Source: Streptomyces abyssalis (GTDB lineage Bacteria > Actinomycetota > Actinomycetes > Streptomycetales > Streptomycetaceae). Taken from it: a stretch of DNA of 50,371 bases. The translations under genes were made by a program, and so were the position numbers. The notes under the pieces were generated by a model, which searched no databases, had not been told where the DNA came from, and saw nothing but the letters and a program-made list of their open reading frames with translations. Location: positions 1 to 50,371 of the forward strand of contig NZ_LJGT01000038.1 in assembly GCF_001751365.1 (NCBI RefSeq), written 5' to 3'. Shown here piece by piece: positions 1 through 9,865 of the stretch (the stretch's first letter is position 1; every line of letters starts with the position of its first letter).

Positions 1-16
1 GGCGGGGCTTCCCGCC
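1..16. terminator. Short GC hairpin beyond the ppc stop
   Basis: A perfect six-base-pair inverted repeat, GGCGGG and CCCGCC around a four-base loop, lies about 70 bases beyond the ppc stop codon in its direction of transcription. Streptomycete terminators often lack a U-tract, so this could end the ppc transcript. It sits at the window edge and may be part of something larger. Confidence 0.3.
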
Positions 17-46
17 ACGGCCGCGCCGCTGTTCGCCTGTGTGCGG

Positions 47-78
47 GCGCGCCTCGCCTGCCTGCGCGCCTCGCCTGC
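47..78. repeat. Two direct copies of a 15-mer after ppc
   Basis: The 15-mer GCGCGCCTCGCCTGC occurs at 47-61 and again at 64-78, a 17-base period. It is non-coding and immediately follows the ppc gene. No function is suggested. Confidence 0.45.
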
Positions 79-87
79 GTGGGCGCG

Positions 88-2889
<2,802 letters not shown>

Positions 2890-3030
2890 AGGTGCGGCTC
2901 CTTGCAGCTTCTTGCTTCGGGCAGATCACGGACCGCGCTGTCCGACGCTCCCCAGGATATGCGGGGGCGGCCTTCCGCCCGGTGTGCCGTCCGATGGGTG
3001 AGCACGCACTCTTCTCCCCCAGGCCCCCAC

Positions 3031-3086
3031 TTGCTACGCCGGTGAGGGCTGCCATACTTACGATGCCGTAGGTTACGGTTCCGTAG
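3031..3086 (+). promoter_or_regulatory. Desaturase promoter with TetR-like operator
   Basis: A possible promoter, TTGCTA (3031-3036) and CATACT (3053-3058), is followed at 3058-3086 by two similar 12-base dyads. They are TACGATGCCGTA and TACGGTTCCGTA, joined by a GGT spacer. The dyads overlap the expected transcription start, so repressor binding there would block initiation. The TetR-family gene coupled to the desaturase downstream is the natural candidate to bind it; that link is inferred. The region is the ppc/desaturase divergent spacer. Confidence 0.55.
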
Positions 3087-3169
3087 GGCCTGGGCGGGTA
3101 TTCGCCCCCGGAGCCCCGGATCCTGCAACCGACTTCAACCCCCCCTTACCGCTCCGACAAGGGACATCT

Positions 3170-4177
3170 ATGACCACAAGCCCCCCGGAAGTACTCGACA
3201 GCTCCCCCGACACCCGGAACGAAACCGCCTCCGCCGCCCCGGACTCCCCCGCCTCCCTGGCGACGCTCGGCAGTGAGAAGCGCGGCTCGGTGGAGCAGAT
3301 CGCGCTGCTGGCCTTCATCGTCGTCCCCTTCATCGCACTTCTGGCGGCCGTGCCGCTGATGTGGGGCTGGGGGGTGAGCTGGCTGGATCTGGGCCTGCTC
3401 ACGGCGATGTACTTCATCGGCTGCCACGGCATCACGATCGGCTTCCACCGCTACTTCACGCATGGCTCCTTCAAGGCGAAGCGGCCCCTGCGCATCACCC
3501 TCGCGGTGCTGGGTTCGCTGGCCGTCGAGGGCCCGGTGGTGCGCTGGGTCGCCGACCACCGCAAGCACCACAAGTTCTCCGACGCCGAGGGCGACCCGCA
3601 TTCGCCGTGGCGTTACGGCGAGACCGTCCCCGCCCTGATGAAGGGGCTGTGGTGGGCGCACGTCGGCTGGATGTTCGACCAGGAGCAGACGCCGCAGCAG
3701 AAGTACGCACCCGATCTGATCAAGGACCCGGCGATCCGGGCCGTCTCCCGGCAGTTCGTGCTGTGGACGACAGTGTCGCTGCTGCTGCCCGCCGTCGTCG
3801 GCGGCCTCGCGACGATGTCCTGGCAGGGTGCGCTGACGGCGTTCTTCTGGGGTTCGCTGGTGCGTGTGGCGCTGCTTCACCACGTCACGTGGTCCATCAA
3901 CTCCATCTGCCACGCGGTGGGCAAGCGGCCCTTCAAGTCCCGGGACAAGTCGGGCAACGTGTGGTGGCTGGCGATCCTGTCCTGCGGCGAGTCGTGGCAC
4001 AACCTGCACCACGCGGACCCGACCAGCGCCCGGCACGGCGTTGAGAGGGGCCAGCTCGACTCCAGCGCCCGCATCATCCGCTGGATGGAACTGGCGGGCT
4101 GGGCGTACGACGTGCGCTGGCCGGCCCGTTCGCGTATCGACTCCCGCCGCAAGGAGCAGCCCCGCCAAGCGGCATGA
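3170..4177 (+). CDS. Acyl-CoA/acyl-lipid fatty acid desaturase
   Basis: Integral-membrane diiron desaturase that introduces a cis double bond (probably delta-9) into acyl chains, adjusting membrane fluidity. All three histidine boxes of the stearoyl-CoA desaturase type are present: HRYFTH (about residue 92), HRKHH (about 129) and HNLHH (about 287, after GESW). Hydrophobic helix pairs flank the first and third boxes. Length 335 aa is typical for the actinobacterial family. ATG 3170 follows AAGGGA. Its stop overlaps the ATG of the TetR gene by four bases (ATGA), so the two are translationally coupled, which suggests the regulator controls desaturase expression. The first 40 residues are Ser/Pro/Thr-rich and presumably cytosolic. 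Electron donor not identifiable here. Confidence 0.93.
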   Translation: MTTSPPEVLDSSPDTRNETASAAPDSPASLATLGSEKRGSVEQIALLAFIVVPFIALLAAVPLMWGWGVSWLDLGLLTAMYFIGCHGITIGFHRYFTHGSFKAKRPLRITLAVLGSLAVEGPVVRWVADHRKHHKFSDAEGDPHSPWRYGETVPALMKGLWWAHVGWMFDQEQTPQQKYAPDLIKDPAIRAVSRQFVLWTTVSLLLPAVVGGLATMSWQGALTAFFWGSLVRVALLHHVTWSINSICHAVGKRPFKSRDKSGNVWWLAILSCGESWHNLHHADPTSARHGVERGQLDSSARIIRWMELAGWAYDVRWPARSRIDSRRKEQPRQAA

Positions 4178-4869
4178 TGGAGCCTGTGCCGACGGATGAC
4201 AGCACCGCGAAGCCCGCAAGGGCGGCCAGGGCCGCCAAGAAGGAGAAGCGTGCCGCGCGCCGCCGTATGAGCGGCAAGGAGCGTCGCGAACAGCTGCTCG
4301 ACATCGGACGTGCCCTCTTCGCCGAACGGGGCTTCGAGGGCACGTCCGTCGAGGAGATCGCCGCGAAGGCGGGCGTGTCCAAACCGGTCGTCTACGAGCA
4401 CTTCGGCGGCAAGGAAGGTCTCTACGCGGTCGTCATCGACCGTGAGATGCGGCAGCTCCTGGACATGGTGACCAGTGCCCTCACGGGCGGGCACCCGCGG
4501 GAGCTGCTGGAGCAGGCGGCGTTCGCGCTGCTGGACTACATCGACCTCTACACGGACGGTTTCCGCATCCTCGTCCGCGATTCGCCGGTCGCGCAGTCGA
4601 CGGGCAACTTCGCGTCGCTGATCAGCGACATCGCCACTCAGGTCGAGGACATCCTGGGCCGTGAGTTCAAGTCACGCGGCTTCGATCCGAAGCTCTCGCC
4701 CCTGTACGCGCAGGCGCTGGTGGGCATGGTCGCCCTGACGGGGCAGTGGTGGCTGAACGTCCGCAAGCCGAAGAAGGCCGAGGTCGCCGCCCATCTGGTC
4801 AACCTGGCGTGGCACGGGCTGGACGGGCTGGAGGCGAAGCCGCGCCTGATAGGTCACCGGCGCAGCTGA
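4174..4869 (+). CDS. TetR-family transcriptional regulator
   Basis: DNA-binding repressor of 231 aa. An Ala/Lys/Arg-rich N-terminal tail of about 35 residues precedes the TetR helix-turn-helix (about residues 37-83). That domain includes GFEGTSVEEIAAKAGVSKPV followed by VYEHFGGKEGLY, the usual recognition helix and its flank. The C-terminal two thirds is the variable ligand-binding dimerisation region. It is coupled by an ATGA overlap to the desaturase gene, and the palindromic pair at 3058-3086 is its likely operator. By analogy with other lipid-responsive TetR regulators the effector may be an acyl-CoA; that is inference. Ligand and target are not shown by sequence. Confidence 0.9.
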   Translation: MMEPVPTDDSTAKPARAARAAKKEKRAARRRMSGKERREQLLDIGRALFAERGFEGTSVEEIAAKAGVSKPVVYEHFGGKEGLYAVVIDREMRQLLDMVTSALTGGHPRELLEQAAFALLDYIDLYTDGFRILVRDSPVAQSTGNFASLISDIATQVEDILGREFKSRGFDPKLSPLYAQALVGMVALTGQWWLNVRKPKKAEVAAHLVNLAWHGLDGLEAKPRLIGHRRS

Positions 4870-4947
4870 CCTGCCGGGCTGCCGTTCGTCTCCGGCCCGG
4901 TTCCGGCCCCGGCCCGTGTCCACCCGGCCCCGGTCCCGCCCGGAGCG

Positions 4948-5919
4948 TCATCGCACGGCGAAGCCGTCGAGGGCGGTGCGGATCTCCGCGCTCGTCCTGC
5001 CGCTGCCGAGATGACCGGCGTCCTCCACGACGAGGAGACGTGAACCGGGCCATGCCCTCGACAGTTCCCAGGCGGTGTTCAGCGGGCCGCCCATGTCGAA
5101 GCGCCCGTGGATGAGCACCCCGGGAATGCCGGCCAGGCGCCCCGCGTCCCGTATGAGCGCTCCCTCCTCCAGCCAGGCACCGTTCGAGAAGTAGTGCGAG
5201 CAGATGCGGACCAGTGCGTGCCGGGCTTCGCGCGGCCGGTCCCCGTACGTCTTGGGGGCGCCGTCCTGGGCCTCCATGGAGAGCACCGTGTCCTCCCAGC
5301 GGCACCATTCGTCCGCCGCCTCCGCCCGTACGGCGGGATCGGGGTGCGCCATGCGCCGCGCGTACGCCGCGAGGACGCCGGGGAGGCCCGCCTCGGGTTC
5401 GGCCTCGGGCACGGCGGCGGCGAAACGGTGCCGCTCCTCGGGGAAGAACCGGCCGGCGCCCTGGTAGAGCCACTCGATCTCGGACCGGCGGGTGGTGGTC
5501 ACGGCGGGGATGACGATCTCCGAGACGCGGTCCGGGTGCTGCTGTGCGTAGGCGAGGATCAGGGTGGAGCCCCAGGAGCCGCCGAAGAGCAACCACCGCC
5601 GGATGCGCAGGTGTTCACGGAGCAGTTCCATGTCGGCGATCAGACGGCCGGTGGTGTTCCGGCTCATGTCCGTGGACGGATCGGCGGCGGACGGGGTGCT
5701 CAGCCCGCAGCCGCGCTGGTCGAAGACGACGACCTTGTAGCGGCCGGGGTCGAAGCGGCGCCGGGCGAAGGTGCCGCTGCCCGATCCCGGACCGCCGTGC
5801 ACGACGAGGGCGGGCTTGCCCTCCGGGTTGCCGGACACCTCCCAGTGGACGCGGTTGCCGTCGCCGACGTCGAGCATTCCCCGGTCGTAGGGCTCGGCCT
5901 CCGGGTACAGATCGCTCAT
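4948..5919 (-). CDS. pip: Proline iminopeptidase-like alpha/beta hydrolase
   Basis: Serine peptidase of the S33 family, which removes N-terminal proline from peptides; 323 aa, typical length. Seen in order: the oxyanion-region HGGPGSGSG, the nucleophile elbow GGSWGS with the catalytic serine, HGRFDMGGP near the catalytic aspartate, and DAGHLGS with the catalytic histidine near the C terminus. The family start motif around LYPEAEPYDRGML with VHWEVSGNP is present. ATG 5919 is preferred over the longer in-frame ATG at 6024 because GGAAGG lies just before it and homology begins there. It converges on the TetR gene. No signal peptide, so cytoplasmic. Confidence 0.9.
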   Translation of the reverse strand: MSDLYPEAEPYDRGMLDVGDGNRVHWEVSGNPEGKPALVVHGGPGSGSGTFARRRFDPGRYKVVVFDQRGCGLSTPSAADPSTDMSRNTTGRLIADMELLREHLRIRRWLLFGGSWGSTLILAYAQQHPDRVSEIVIPAVTTTRRSEIEWLYQGAGRFFPEERHRFAAAVPEAEPEAGLPGVLAAYARRMAHPDPAVRAEAADEWCRWEDTVLSMEAQDGAPKTYGDRPREARHALVRICSHYFSNGAWLEEGALIRDAGRLAGIPGVLIHGRFDMGGPLNTAWELSRAWPGSRLLVVEDAGHLGSGRTSAEIRTALDGFAVR

Positions 5920-6100
5920 GCGGGCGGTTCCTTCCGGCTGGGCCTTCCGGCTGGGCAGAAGCGGCACCTTACGGAGGCGGGACGGGGCGGGCAACCGGTA
6001 TTCGCAGACGCCTGCCTGAGCCATGACCGACGCGGCAGGAGCCTCCCCCGGCCTCCCGCACCCCGGATGTCACCGCCCGGACGGCGCTCCCCGCCGGACG

Positions 6101-6574
6101 TCACTCCCGGACCTCGGGTTCCAGGAACTCCAGGCGGTTGCCGACCGGGTCCTGCGAGTAGAAGCGGCGGTGTCCTGGGAGGTCCGCGTCCCAGGTGACG
6201 GGGGCTCCGGACTCGGCGAGACGGGCGGCGAGGTCGTCGATGCCGTGTACGCGGATGCCGGGATGGGCCTTCCTCGCGGGGCGGAAGTCCTCCTCGATCC
6301 CCAGGTGCAGTACGACGGAGCCCGCCGCGAACCAGCAGCCGCCGCGCGGGGCGAGCGCCGGCGGCTTGGGGATCTCCGTCATGCCGAGGGTGTCCGCGTA
6401 GTACGTACGGAGGGCGTCCTCCGAGCCCGGCGGGGCGGCGAGCTGAACATGGTCGAGGGAGCTGATCCGGCCGGACGGGCGGTACTGGCCGGGCGGGCCG
6501 GCTGTGCCGGGTGCGGTGCCGTGCTGCGGCTCCGGTTCCGGCTCCGCTGCGTCTTCGTCGTGGCGGCGCGTCAC
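6101..6574 (-). CDS. VOC (glyoxalase/bleomycin-resistance fold) protein
   Basis: Protein of 157 aa with one vicinal-oxygen-chelate module: SLDHVQLAAP (about residue 38), YYADTLGM, WFAAGSVVLHLGIE, and C-terminal RRFYSQDPVGNRLEFLEP. The first 35 residues are acidic/Pro/Gly-rich and outside the fold. Such proteins bind a metal and act as small-molecule lyases, isomerases, dioxygenases or binding proteins; the substrate cannot be read here. Its ATG overlaps the stop of the upstream trans-aconitate methyltransferase by four bases (6571-6574), so the two are co-translated. That hints at a role near the same metabolite stress, but this is inference. Confidence 0.85.
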   Translation of the reverse strand: MTRRHDEDAAEPEPEPQHGTAPGTAGPPGQYRPSGRISSLDHVQLAAPPGSEDALRTYYADTLGMTEIPKPPALAPRGGCWFAAGSVVLHLGIEEDFRPARKAHPGIRVHGIDDLAARLAESGAPVTWDADLPGHRRFYSQDPVGNRLEFLEPEVRE

Positions 6575-7575
6575 CGCTTCACCGCCACGACGAAGACGCG
6601 GCGGAAGGGGAAGACCGTCCCCCGCCGGGGATCGCCGCCCAGCGGCGGATAGGCCTGCCGAAGCAGCCGGCCGTAGTCGTCGAGGAAGGCGGTCCGCGCC
6701 TCGGGGTCGTCCGCGAGCAGTGTGAGGACGGGCCGAAGGGCGGTGCCCTTGACCCAGTCCAGGACGGGATTCCCGTCCTGGGGCGCTCCCTCCCGCTTCT
6801 CCCCGTCGCTTCGTGCGGGAGTGCCCCCAGGGGGGACCCCCGCCCCCGCCGACGGGTCGCGGGGGCGCAGCAGCTGCGCGTACGTGGTCTCCCAGGCGTC
6901 GGTCTCGCAGCCCAGCGAGTCCAGTGCGGCGAGGTACTCCGCCGGGTCGAGCACGGAGCCGTTGCGCGACGCGGACCCCAGACGTCCGCGCCAGCGGGGC
7001 GAGTTGCGCAGCTCCAGCAGCAGGGTGTGACTGGGGGCGTCGAAGTTGCCCGGGACCTGGAAGGCGAGCACGCCGCCGGACGGCAGGGCGTCGACCCAGG
7101 CCGGGAAGAGGGCCGTGTGGGCGGGGGGAACATCGCCGCCGGGGGGTTCATCACCGCCGGGGAGGACCCGTCCCTCGGCTTCGCCAGGGAGGACCCTGTT
7201 GTCGGCTCCGCCAGGGAGGACCCATTGGAGAGCCGCGTTGGAGAAGATCAGGTCGAACTGCTCGGTGCCCGCGGGGCTCCAGGTGGAGAGGTCGGCGTGG
7301 GTGAATTCGAGGGTGCCGCCCGCGGACGTCCTGCCGGCGTGGGCGCGGGCCTCGTGGAGCATGGCCGGGGAGTTGTCGTAGCCGGTGATGTGGGCGGCGG
7401 GCCAGCGCTCGGCGAGCATCAGGGACGGGCCGCCAGGTCCGCATCCCAGGTCGGCGATGCGCGGGGTCTCCTCCTCGGGCAGCGCGGGCACGCGGGCGAG
7501 CAGGTCGGCGATCGGGCGTTTGCGGTGCCCCGAGTGACGTTCGTACTGATGCGGATCCCACACGGATGACGTCAT
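6571..7575 (-). CDS. tam: Trans-aconitate 2-methyltransferase with low-complexity insertions
   Basis: SAM-dependent class I methyltransferase that esterifies trans-aconitate, the toxic isomerisation product of the aconitase intermediate. Seen: N-terminal WDPHQYERHSGHRKRP, SAM motif I IADLGCGPGG (about residue 37), ITGYDNSPAML (acidic motif II), LIFSNAALQWV, and a C-terminal block with DDYGRLLRQAYPP. ATG 7575 has GGAGG just upstream, so it is chosen over 7620. At 334 aa it is longer than the usual roughly 260. One insert after SNAALQWV carries three 9-residue VLPG repeats, and another before NPVLDWVKG is Pro/Gly/Asp-rich. It is divergent from a MarR gene, the tam-tamR arrangement known in S. 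coelicolor. Confidence 0.87.
   Translation of the reverse strand: MTSSVWDPHQYERHSGHRKRPIADLLARVPALPEEETPRIADLGCGPGGPSLMLAERWPAAHITGYDNSPAMLHEARAHAGRTSAGGTLEFTHADLSTWSPAGTEQFDLIFSNAALQWVLPGGADNRVLPGEAEGRVLPGGDEPPGGDVPPAHTALFPAWVDALPSGGVLAFQVPGNFDAPSHTLLLELRNSPRWRGRLGSASRNGSVLDPAEYLAALDSLGCETDAWETTYAQLLRPRDPSAGAGVPPGGTPARSDGEKREGAPQDGNPVLDWVKGTALRPVLTLLADDPEARTAFLDDYGRLLRQAYPPLGGDPRRGTVFPFRRVFVVAVKR
6800..6846. repeat. Candidate interspersed palindromic repeat inside tam
   Basis: A G/C-run palindromic segment reading GGGAGTGCCCCCAGGGGGGA sits inside the tam coding frame and encodes a Gly/Pro-rich loop. It resembles short GTGCCCCC-containing repeats that I recall as scattered in Streptomyces genomes, and a related one lies at 14252-14286. 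It probably inserted in frame, lengthening the protein. Confidence 0.4.
7145..7225. repeat. In-frame 27-bp tandem repeat in tam
   Basis: GCC(A/G)GGGAGGACCC recurs at 7156-7169, 7183-7196 and 7210-7223, a period of exactly 27 bases. It encodes three nonapeptides beginning VLPG. The repeat preserves the reading frame. Confidence 0.75.
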
Positions 7576-7596
7576 GACAGCAACCTCCAGGCCAAT

Positions 7597-7614
7597 TATC
7601 TCGATGTCAAGAGA
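7597..7614. promoter_or_regulatory. Candidate TamR operator between tam and tamR
   Basis: The imperfect dyad TATCTCGATGTCAAGAGA, arms TCTC and GAGA, lies in the 71-base divergent spacer. This is the position and approximate form expected for a MarR-family operator that autoregulates the regulator and controls tam. Confidence 0.6.
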
Positions 7615-7634
7615 CTTCACGTCGACACAACTAC

Positions 7635-7640
7635 TACACT
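7635..7640 (+). promoter_or_regulatory. Minus-10 box suggesting leaderless tamR mRNA
   Basis: TACACT ends seven bases before the tamR ATG at 7647, and no Shine-Dalgarno sequence precedes that ATG. Transcription would then start at or within a base or two of the start codon. No good -35 hexamer is visible. Confidence 0.45.
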
Positions 7641-7646
7641 GATCAC

Positions 7647-8144
7647 ATGGAGGACGAGGTCGACCGACTGGTGGGAGCCTGGCACCGCGAGCGCCCGGAC
7701 CTCGACGTGGAACCGCTGGAGGTGCTCAGCCGCGTCAGCAGACTCGCGCGGCATCTGGACCGCGCGCGCCGGATCGCCTTCTCCGAACACAACCTGGAGC
7801 CTTGGGAGTTCGACGTCCTCACCGCGCTGCGCCGCGCGGGCACCCCGTATCAGCTCTCACCCGGACAGCTCCTCACCCAGACGCTCGTCACCTCGGGGAC
7901 GATGACCAACCGCATCGACAGACTCGCCAAGAAGGGCCTCGTCGAGCGCCGGCCCGATCCGAGCGACCGGCGCGGCGTGCTGGTGCGGCTCACGGCCGAG
8001 GGCCGCGACAGGGCCGACAGCGCCCTCGCCGGGCTGCTCGACCAGGAACGCGCACTCCTCGCGGGGCTCTCCTCAGCGCAGCGTGCCGAACTGGCCTCGC
8101 TGCTGCGGCAGTTGACGGCGCCGTTCGACAACATCCCGGGCTGA
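7647..8144 (+). CDS. tamR: MarR-family regulator, TamR-like
   Basis: Winged-helix regulator of 165 aa. The N-terminal helix (ERPDLDVEPLEVLSRVSRLARHLDRAR), the DNA-binding wing region LTQTLVTSGTMTNRIDRLAKKGLVERRPDPSDRRGVLVRLT (split across residues about 77-118) and the C-terminal dimerisation helix are all present. In S. coelicolor the MarR protein TamR, divergent from tam, responds to citrate, aconitate isomers and isocitrate. The identical arrangement and family here support the same role, but ligand specificity is inferred. The ATG appears leaderless, with TACACT just upstream. It probably represses both itself and tam from the dyad at 7597-7614. Confidence 0.85.
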   Translation: MEDEVDRLVGAWHRERPDLDVEPLEVLSRVSRLARHLDRARRIAFSEHNLEPWEFDVLTALRRAGTPYQLSPGQLLTQTLVTSGTMTNRIDRLAKKGLVERRPDPSDRRGVLVRLTAEGRDRADSALAGLLDQERALLAGLSSAQRAELASLLRQLTAPFDNIPG

Positions 8145-8185
8145 GGCCTCCGGCCGCCCGCCGAGATGCACATGGGCGACCCCAG

Positions 8186-8218
8186 TGCTAGCATTGCTGG
8201 CATTGACTGCGATGCTAG
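8186..8218. promoter_or_regulatory. Operator-like repeats before toxin-antitoxin pair
   Basis: TGCTAGCATT (8186-8195) is followed directly by TGCTGGCATT (8195-8204), a nine-base period. CTAGCAT (8188-8194) is also inverted as ATGCTAG (8212-8218). Clustered half-sites ten bases before a ribbon-helix-helix antitoxin gene are typical of TA autoregulation. Confidence 0.6.
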
Positions 8219-8227
8219 GTGGTGGCG

Positions 8228-8473
8228 ATGGCGACACTGACAGTTCGCGGGCTGGACGAGGAGACACGTGCCCGGCTGCGCATAAGAGCCGCGGAACACG
8301 GACGCTCGATGGAGGCGGAGGTCCGGGCGATACTCCACGACCAGCTGTACCCGGCACCACCCGCCGGGGGCCTCGGCAGCCGCATTCACTCACTGTTCGC
8401 GGACATCGGTTCCGATGATCTCGAGCTGCCCGCCCGCGAGGACTCACCCCGGCCGGCGGAGTTGGAAGAGTGA
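8228..8473 (+). CDS. FitA-like ribbon-helix-helix antitoxin
   Basis: Small DNA-binding antitoxin, 81 aa from ATG 8228. In-frame GTGs at 8219 and 8222 are possible, but AGGTGG (8217-8222) is well placed only for the ATG. The N-terminal half, TLTVRGLDEETRARLRIRAA followed by EHGRSMEAEVRAIL, is the FitA/Arc-type RHH fold. The C-terminal half (GLGSRIHSLFADIGSDDLELP) is the tail that usually wraps the PIN toxin and blocks its active site. Stop and toxin start overlap by four bases (GTGA), giving coupled translation. The complex presumably autoregulates from the repeats at 8186-8218. Confidence 0.88.
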   Translation: MATLTVRGLDEETRARLRIRAAEHGRSMEAEVRAILHDQLYPAPPAGGLGSRIHSLFADIGSDDLELPAREDSPRPAELEE

Positions 8474-8892
8474 TCGTCCTCGATACCGACGTCCTGTCCG
8501 AGCTCACACGCAGGAGTCCCGAACCGGGTGTCGTCGAATGGCTGGACTCCCTGCCCTCCGCCGAGGTTGCGACGACGGCGATCACGGCTGCCGAACTGCT
8601 GCACGGAGTAGGCCGCCTGCCTTCAGGGCACCGCAGGACGGCGCTGTCCCACGCCGTGAACACGCTGCTGAACCAGGTGCTCGAAGGCCGTGTGCTGCCC
8701 TTCGACTTCACCGCCGCCGAGCGCTACGCACAGATCGTCACGGCCCGCGAACAGCTCGGACGGCCCGTCGGCGTCGCTGATGCCCAGATCGCCGCAGTCT
8801 GTCGTGCTCGAGGAGCGACACTCGCGACGCGCAACGCGAAGGACTTCACCGACACCGGCGTCGAGTTGGTGGACCCCTGGCAGTCCCCGTGA
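8470..8892 (+). CDS. PIN-domain ribonuclease toxin (FitB/VapC type)
   Basis: Mg-dependent PIN endoribonuclease, 140 aa. The acidic active-site residues are visible: IVLDTDVLSEL with the first aspartate (residue 5), AAELLHGV with the conserved glutamate (about 42), and VGVADAQIAAV with a third aspartate (about 103). TRNAKDFTDTGVELVDPW closes the fold with its conserved Asn and Asp. The family cleaves RNA, often tRNA or rRNA, to halt growth when antitoxin is lost. It starts at GTG 8470 overlapping the antitoxin stop. All key residues are intact, so it is probably active. Target RNA is unknown. Confidence 0.9.
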   Translation: MIVLDTDVLSELTRRSPEPGVVEWLDSLPSAEVATTAITAAELLHGVGRLPSGHRRTALSHAVNTLLNQVLEGRVLPFDFTAAERYAQIVTAREQLGRPVGVADAQIAAVCRARGATLATRNAKDFTDTGVELVDPWQSP

Positions 8893-9035
8893 ACTCGTCC
8901 GGCCCCGGCCGCCGTTCGTGGAACGACAGCCCGTGGCAAAGGGAACTCACCAGCGGGGAAGAACTGTTGGGCCGGTCGGGCCGGCTCCGGAGTGCCCCGC
9001 TGCGGTGCGCGCCGTGCAGCCCGTAGCATCCGTGC

Positions 9036-9803
9036 ATGGGCGGACGTCATTCGGATCGATTCACTGGACGCACCGTCCTCGTCACCGGCGGTGGCGCGGG
9101 TATCGGGGCCGCGACGGCTCACAGACTGGCCGATGAGGGCGCCGCCGTGGTCATCCTCGACCACGACGAGGACGACGGGCACCGCACCGCCCGCGAGATC
9201 ACCGCGTCCGGCGCCCGCGCCGCGTTCGTGCTCGGCGACGTCACCGACGAACCCGCCTGGGCCAGGGCCGTACGCACCGCGCACGACGGATTCGGGCCCG
9301 TCGACGGCCTGGTGAGCAACGCCGGACTGATGCTGCCGGGGCCGGCCGGTGAGTTGTCGCTCTCGGACTGGCAGGCGCAGTTGGGGGTGAATCTGACGGG
9401 CGCCTTCCTCGGATTACGGGCCTGCCTGGAGGATCTGCGCGCCCGCGCAGGGTCCGTCGTGCTGACCTCGTCCGTGCAGGCGCTGGTGGGCCTCCGTGAG
9501 CGTCCCGCGTACGCGGCGGCGAAGGCCGGCCTGACAGGACTGGGCCGTCAGCTCGCCGTCGACTACGGGCCGCGCGTCCGCGTCAACAGCGTGCTGCCCG
9601 GGCCGATCGTCACCGGCGCCTGGGAGGGCACCAGCGAGGAGGACGCCCGGCGCACGGCCGAGCAGACCGTCGCGGGCCGCTACGGGCACCCGGAGGAAGT
9701 CGCCGCCGCCATCGCGTTCCTGCTCTCCGACGACGCCTCGTACGTGACAGGCACGAACCTCGTCGTGGACGGCGGCTGGAGCGCGTACAAGACCTCGCTC
9801 TGA
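9036..9803 (+). CDS. SDR-family oxidoreductase
   Basis: Classical short-chain dehydrogenase, 255 aa. The cofactor loop TGGGAGIG (about residue 15), SNAGL, the catalytic Ser of LTSSVQ and YAAAK (Tyr and Lys) are present. The C-terminal VTGTNLVVDGGWSAYK is typical of FabG-like reductases. An acidic residue at the end of beta-2 (ILDHDEDD) favours NAD over NADP. The substrate cannot be predicted. ATG 9036 has only a weak ribosome-binding site. A non-coding gap of 143 bases separates it from the toxin gene and 62 bases from the isoprenoid-fold gene; whether it is cotranscribed with the latter is unclear. Confidence 0.88.
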   Translation: MGGRHSDRFTGRTVLVTGGGAGIGAATAHRLADEGAAVVILDHDEDDGHRTAREITASGARAAFVLGDVTDEPAWARAVRTAHDGFGPVDGLVSNAGLMLPGPAGELSLSDWQAQLGVNLTGAFLGLRACLEDLRARAGSVVLTSSVQALVGLRERPAYAAAKAGLTGLGRQLAVDYGPRVRVNSVLPGPIVTGAWEGTSEEDARRTAEQTVAGRYGHPEEVAAAIAFLLSDDASYVTGTNLVVDGGWSAYKTSL

Positions 9804-9865
9804 CCCGGTGTTTACCGCCTGCTCGCCGTTGTGGCACTCTCGGGTTCCTTGGCCGAGGGGGACGG

